Shown: in pieces, positions 58,455 through 64,000 of the stretch
Position numbering within the stretch: the first letter of the stretch is position 1
Layout of the letters: every line of letters begins with the position of its first letter
Made by a program: the position numbers and the translations under genes
The notes under the pieces: model-generated
Told to the model about the DNA's origin: nothing
Database searches by the model: none
What the model saw: only the letters and a program-made list of their open reading frames with translations
Assembly: GCF_030936135.1 (NCBI RefSeq)
Contig: NC_082598.1
Location: forward strand, 31,366,687-31,430,686
Source of the DNA: Gavia stellata
Lineage: Eukaryota; Chordata; Aves; Gaviiformes; Gaviidae
DNA: 64,000 bases
Reading direction: 5' to 3'

Positions 58455-58710
58455 GTAAGACCGACCCGGAGGAAGGGTGGAAAAAGTAAAAATAAACCTG
58501 TTTAAAAAAGGACTGACTGCTCCTCTATAGGTGTAGATTGGGCTTGCTGAAAGGTTTGGGGAGATAGGTGATGAGGAGGCTCGTAATCGATAGGGTCTTG
58601 TCGTACTGTAATGTAAACTTACAGGTTTTGGTCACTCTTTAAAGAAGAAATTTTTTTTAGAGCTAGAGTTGTCTTTCTATTGGCAAAGCGGCAACACTTC
58701 ATAGCAACCG

Positions 58711-58752
58711 TGGTGTATGAATATCTAGTCATGGTGGTGTATGAATATCTAG
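58711..58752. repeat. 24-bp tandem duplication
   Basis: TGGTGTATGAATATCTAG occurs at 58711-58728 and again, exact, at 58735-58752. Confidence 0.9.
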
Positions 58753-60129
58753 CGAACTCCCAGAAAATCAACTTGGAAACAGACTTTGCCAAAACAGGTG
58801 CAGGCTCATTCAGTGTATCTTGAAAATGATGTTGCAGTAACTGTCTTTCACAACACAGCTTTCAGTGCTCATGGACTGTATAGGGGCATGTGTTAGAGTA
58901 TTACTATAGTCAAATGGTTGGTCCACTAGGTGCATTTTTTTACCTGGGTGAAAACAAAACTAGCTCTTTATAGTAGAATGAGCTATGTGACCAGTAATTA
59001 CAGGACAGGAACAGATGTTTTGTAAACATATTTTACACACGTGCTAAAAAAAAGCCTTTAGCGTATCAGTTCTGATGAGTGAAAAATGCATTTTGGTATT
59101 TCCCAGAACTGAGACTGGAAACTCCAGTTCATAATTGTCTTTGGTGTTAACGTTATAGACTCAATAAAGAAACTGATACATAGCATATAAATTTGTCTGT
59201 TCTAATTTCTGTTCCATTGTCAGCTATGTAGTTTTATGTTTCTCCCACATGGCTCAATGACTGTATTATGTCTTCCAAGACCGAGATACATCTTTGCTTT
59301 GCATTTTTGTTATTACATTTTCTTATTGATAACACAAGTATTGCATCTGGAACAATTCTTAACCTATACTCAACCATGAATTTTGCTGCATTGTTTTCAG
59401 ACTGAAAGGAGGGTTTCAACGTGCTAAATGTTTTCTGTTTCGTATTCCACCTGTAATGGTTAGTCTAATACCTATTAACATTGCTTTTTTCACACAATTT
59501 TATGCATATTGATTCTACACTTATAGCCTAAAGGAACTGAATTTCAAGTTCCATTATTGCCCATCTTTCATGTCAATGCTCAATTTCAGTCACTGGTGAC
59601 TTAGAACAATAGGGAACAGTTCATAGGTGCTGAATATGTCTATTTCATAAACACCTAGGTCATCAAAAGACTGCTCACAATCACCCAGGCACATCACAAA
59701 ATGAAGCACATGAAAGTTGTCATCTTTAGCAGTCTTTGTGAACAAAGGAGGAACAAAAAATGAGTCTATTGGCTCTGAATATCTTTTCTGTGCATAACTG
59801 AAAGATGCACTCATTTAGACATCTTGATAAATCCTTGTCTGGAAATGCCTGATTTAAAGTACCATTTAATTTTCCTTTTTGTTTGTTTATCTGTCTTTCT
59901 TTTTTTAATCTAAAATGGAAATTATATTTTCTTCCTAGCAGTACTAAATTACATGAAATATTTAGATAATTAATAATGTGAACTATTTATGAAGCTAATG
60001 TAGCCTATCTCGTGGGAAATACCAAAGTTGTTAAGAATGCTTTCCGATACTTTGAAAATTTACAGACAGATCTAGTAAGTTCAACATACCTTTCATCATG
60101 ACTAGATTGTGATTCACAAGGCTATTAAG

Positions 60130-61085
60130 TTTCTTAAAGAAAAGGATATTCTGGATTGAGTTGACTGGGTAAGAGTGATGTAAAAAACTTGGATTTCCGA
60201 AAAGCTTTTGAGAAGGCTCTTTACCAAAGGCTTTTAAGAAAGCAGGTGTCTTTCAGAAATGGAAAAAAGGTCATTTAATAACTCACTAAGTGGTTAAAAG
60301 AAAGGGTAGAAAGTACTACCTTATGGTGAATGCACAGAAGATTTTCTGCTGTTTAGCACTGATCAGTGATCTGAAAGAATGGGTTAAACAGCGAGGGACA
60401 AATTTTGCTCATTATATGGATGTGTTAAGAGCAGTCCAAGGGTTGCAGAAGAGTATCACTGGACTGAGTAATAAGGCAGGAGTTAAGGAACGTTGTTAAT
60501 AAAGGCGAAGTAATACACATCACGGGCTCTAACGTGGCAGTTACCGCTCAGAAAGAGAGGTGTTAGTGTCACTGTGAATGCATCTAATTGATGCTTTAGA
60601 GTGATCAGAAAGGCAAATGACAAGTTAGGAATCATTATGAATAATGAAGGCTACAGCAAAGAATCTTTATGGCTGCTGTATGGCTGCTCAGAGTGATCTT
60701 AATCTCAGGAAAAGCATGGAAAAGGGACAAGCTATACAAGCTACCAGAAAGTTTTGGGGAAAAAAAATTTGCTAAAGATGCCATCATGAATGACTGAAGG
60801 CATAAATAAGGAATGATTATTTAGTATGTCTTAGAATAAAAAGAAAAAAAAGGGGACACCCCCCCCCATAAATTTACGATATACTTTTCCAGACATACAG
60901 TTAAAATCAGGAATTCATTGCCACAGGCTAGGTTGATGTTAAAATGCAAAAGATTCAAGAAAACAATTAGACATGTTAGAGAAAGGTCTATTAATGATTT
61001 CAGTTCAACTTGAGGCCCATCAAGTCTCTGCACTATAGGCTTATGGAAAGAGAAGGTATGTAGGAGTATGATTTGGCTTGTGTTT
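60130..61085 (+). repeat. Ancient CR1-type LINE, 3' portion, degraded
   Basis: It follows the same old CR1 family as the copy at 230-975. Landmarks in order are 'ggatattctggattgagttg' (60147), 'ttggatttccgaaaagcttt' (60191), 'gcgaagtaatacacatca' (60504), 'gttaccgctcagaaagagag' (60540), 'gacaagttaggaatcatta' (60619), 'aggaattcattgccacaggc' (60909) and 'agaaaggtctattaatgat' (60979). All frames are broken; a 69-codon frame at 60290-60499 is a leftover of it. Assigned from memory of consensus. Confidence 0.8.
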
Positions 61086-61711
61086 TTTATGTTTTTATAC
61101 TCTTGCTGCGGCAACTGTCAGAGACAAGGGGTGTCAAACTGATCTTGGATTCAACTGAATCAGTACAGCAGTTCATGTATTCATTTTATATTTCTAGAAA
61201 ACCAAATTTTCCTGATGGAGAAGTTACTAGATACTTTTTGATGTCATGATAAGACTAGTGATAGACTTTAAGTTTAGGATATGAGATTTATGCTATGATT
61301 GTCTGTAATGACAGAGGTCTGGAATTACTGACACATAATTTCATTTCAACAAAGAGTGTACAATGATTATTGTCTTTGAAGAGTTTAATATCTGTGTTAA
61401 GCTCTCTGAAATAGTGACCCCCAGTTGTTCTTCTTGCTTTCATTCCTGGACATATTTTGGACCTATACTCCAGCTACTCGTTTCCTGAACTAATTTTGGA
61501 TCAGATGTGGCTCTAGGGAATGTAAGATAATACCCTTTCTTGTTTGATTCTGGTGGCAATAATGTCCTGAATTAAAATTCCCAGTCTTTAGGAAGGAGAG
61601 TGATTCAACCAGAAAGCTTGGTACCTCTCAATATTGGAATATGTTTAGGTAACTACACCTCACGTAAACGTCCATTGTAGTGATTTAGCAAGATCCTGTA
61701 TCTACTTCCTA

Positions 61712-61813
61712 GCCACAGTTGCTGGAGCGCTAACATCTATCCATTTATTTCTGCCACAGTTACCGGAGCGCTAACATCTATCCATTTATTTCTTCCACAG
61801 TTACTGCAGAAAA
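61712..61813. repeat. 41-bp tandem repeat, about 2.5 copies
   Basis: The unit runs from GCCACAGTT through GGAGCGCTAACATCTATCC to the next CCACAG. Copies begin at 61712, 61753 and (partial) 61794. Few substitutions separate them, so the duplication is recent. Confidence 0.9.
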
Positions 61814-63468
61814 ACTTTATTCCCTTACAAGCTGTGACACAGTTTTCTTCTCGATTTTTCTTCTTGATGTTTCTTCTGTAAAACTTTCGCAATATGATTA
61901 GTAGAAAAATCCTTTCTCTTTCCAAAACACAAGCTATTAAATCAAGTCTGATGAACGATTTTAAACTAATTTAATCTTTTTAACTGATACAGTTCTTCTT
62001 AAGGAGAAGATGGGCTCAAGAGTTATCAGCTTACTTCTGTAGTAATATGAGATGTATTCCCGAGACTAAATCTAGACACAGTAACACAATCGCTGTTTTC
62101 CTGAATTCAACACAGAATCCTCAACATTAATGCAGAAATACCAAGGTCTCATCACTTTTAGCTTTAATCTTTGGCTGCCAAAGGAGAACAAAGAGCATTT
62201 AGCACACATTAGTACATCGACTTCCACTTAGTACATTGACAGTTACCATTTAGTGGAAGGAAATGCGCCACCTCCTCCTTCAAACATCCCAGTACAATAT
62301 GTAAGGGATTGTTCTCCATGCCATTGCCTAGTTAATATCTCAACATCCTGAACCTCTTCAAACAAATATTTTGGCAGTACCTGGAACAGATGCTGTGCTC
62401 ATAAGGCTGGTGATATTCTCTCATCCATGGAGCAGTACCTGGCAACCACAGTCCTGTTGCTAGACTTATTTGTAGTGTTTTGATACAGTGAGATGAAATC
62501 TTACTTTCCAGCCTCAGACTTGAGAGAAACATGCATATTTTCTCATTTTATTATTCATAAATAATTTTATCTTCAAATACCTGCATATATTTATTTAACA
62601 TATTTTTAAAATCTGGGGGATTGTGAAACAGCGTGTTTTAAATGATATCTATATTCTATCCCCTTTATATGAGATGCAAACAATGCTCCCTCGGATTGGT
62701 AGTTTGGCTTCTGAGGTCTTTGCAGCCAGTAGGTTAATACTGAAACTTCCGAAGAAACGTGAGGGTAAATGGATTCAGATACAGTAGTGCTGATCCAGCC
62801 CCTTTTAGATCAGTTTAGTAATAAAAAGATAACTAATCAGTCAAAAGAAAAAAACCAAACTTCTGATCCTTGAACTGTATTTTCCAGAAAACGATGCAGG
62901 TAGGACTATAGTACCGGTGGTTTTTTTTCTTTCCTGTTTTCCCTCATAGAAAAAAGATGTTCAAAGTTAATATGTCTTTAAAATTTTCACATTTTATGCA
63001 ATTTTATGAATGGTTGGCATAAGTTGTATTAAGTACTGCCTTGTAAACTTTGAAAGTAAGATTTATATATGAAAGAAAAAAGTATATGGTGTTTCTGAGA
63101 ATAATCTGTCAGTTTGCATTGTGGAAGATACCATGATGACCATGATTCAAAAAAGTCAGAATCTACTTCTTAGTCTTCCCACAGGAAGATCTTTTCAGAG
63201 TTCAGTTGTTACATACTGGAAAGAAAAAATTATGTTTGTACTCTAAGATGTTAGGAAAGAGAAAACTAATTGCCAAGGCAAATATTTCTTTTTAAAGAAA
63301 TATGTAAATATGTTTAAAACTTTTTAGTTGCTCTATGATTCTCTTTTGGTTTACTTAAGTTTTAAGGACATGCTTATGCACTGTATTTCCTACACAAAAA
63401 ATGTTTTTTCCATTACTTTTTTCTGTATTCTTTAAAGGACAATTGCTTTAACAAACAATCTTTTGCAG

Positions 63469-63633
63469 GTGCCCTGTTTTTCTTGACTGTGACAAAAGCT
63501 GCTTTGGAGGTGTGTTTACAATGACTACAACTGCAGAGCGAAGGTTCGTTAATCTCAGGAAACGTCTGGATCAGCTGGGCTATCGGCAACCATTGGGAGT
63601 GGACAGTTTACCTTTGGTGGAAAAGCTTTTTAG
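63469..63633 (+). CDS. CEP135: CEP135 first coding exon (gene continues past the window)
   Basis: Acceptor AATCTTTTGCAG at 63468; 52 nt of 5'UTR; ATG at 63521 with A at -3; coding 63521-63633; donor GTATTC, phase 2. The 37 complete codons begin MTTTAERRFVNLRKRLDQLG and continue to SLPLVEKLF, which matches the start of vertebrate CEP135 as I recall it (RKRLDQLGYRQ and LPLVEKLFS are shared); the split codon AG+N would restore that serine. CEP135 is a long coiled-coil centriolar protein that links the cartwheel hub to microtubule triplets and is needed for centriole assembly. The N-terminal segment is the start of its microtubule-binding coiled coil. The remaining exons lie outside this window. 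Confidence 0.93.
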
Positions 63634-64000
63634 GTATTCAAAAGGAGATTAATTAAAAAACCATAGTAATCATATAGTATTTTGACGTATAAGGGAGAAT
63701 GCTTAGTCTGAAGATTATTTTCAGGCAATGTTATTTCAGAGCTAACATTCAGTTCCTGTGTATGATGAAGTCAAATGGGTTTGCTTAAGTGATGAGAACA
63801 TCTTAAGATTTCATTTAATTCAGTAGAATTGTTTCTAAGGATCTATAGTCTAGGAAAATTCAACTTTTCTAACCTCATAAGAGAGCCAAGAATAGTCACT
63901 GTCGATATGCGCTTAAAGGAAAACACTCTTATGGGTTGTATAAAAAATAATCCCTGTTGTCTGTACTGTGACTTAAAACATTCACAGCTCTGGTTTTTAT
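63634..64000 (+). other. CEP135: Start of CEP135 intron 2
   Basis: AT-rich intron sequence to the end of the window; no further exon seen. Confidence 0.75.

Larger units (their letters stand above)
58455..63468 (+). other. CEP135: CEP135 intron 1
   Basis: Intron of about 5 kb. It contains a 24-bp tandem duplication (58711-58752), an ancient CR1 (60130-61085) and a 41-bp tandem repeat (61712-61813). No coding exon recognised between these. Confidence 0.6.

Noticed and set aside
60290-60499. 69-codon frame in CEP135 intron 1 suggesting an extra exon
   Set aside because: It lies inside the ancient CR1 copy and is a leftover of that element.

Overview
The window is a stretch of vertebrate nuclear DNA, most likely from a bird. 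Evidence for this: AT-rich non-coding DNA with three sharp CpG islands, short multi-exon genes with GT-AG introns, several CR1 LINE 3' ends (the dominant avian/reptilian retroposon), one degraded endogenous-retrovirus LTR of a type I associate with birds, and proteins that align almost residue for residue with the vertebrate exocyst subunit EXOC1. The species cannot be fixed from the sequence alone. I see no bacterial features, CRISPR arrays, tRNA or rRNA genes.

Layout, left to right. 1-11150: gene-poor intergenic DNA with an ancient CR1 (about 230-975), a younger CR1 3' end (3841-3956) and a small unexplained CpG-bearing patch near 7585-7670. 11160-12060: CpG-island promoter and first coding exon of EXOC1L; its three coding exons end at 17828 and its 3'UTR probably reaches about 20160. 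20361-20936: an unexpectedly long open frame on the minus strand, unrecognised. 23215-24175: CpG-island promoter and non-coding exon 1 of EXOC1. 28247-56264: the 19 coding exons of EXOC1, with polyadenylation probably near 56775. 57560-58450: CpG-island promoter and 5' non-coding exon(s) of CEP135. 63469-63633: the first coding exon of CEP135; the rest of that gene lies beyond the window.

How the genes relate. EXOC1 (SEC3) is a subunit of the exocyst, the octameric complex that tethers secretory vesicles to the plasma membrane. EXOC1L is a short tandem paralogue holding only the N-terminal PIP2-binding PH-like domain; its exon lengths and splice phases copy those of the start of EXOC1, so it probably arose by local duplication. 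CEP135 encodes a centriole scaffold protein and is unrelated in function. All three genes are on the plus strand. The order EXOC1L-EXOC1-CEP135 is, from memory, the same as in mammals.

The reading is of an ordinary, conserved locus. The points most worth a second look are the minus-strand open frame at 20361-20936, a 21-nt frame-preserving microexon in EXOC1, a CR1 tail that ends about 23 nt from an EXOC1 exon, and an RFX-type X-box in the CEP135 promoter.
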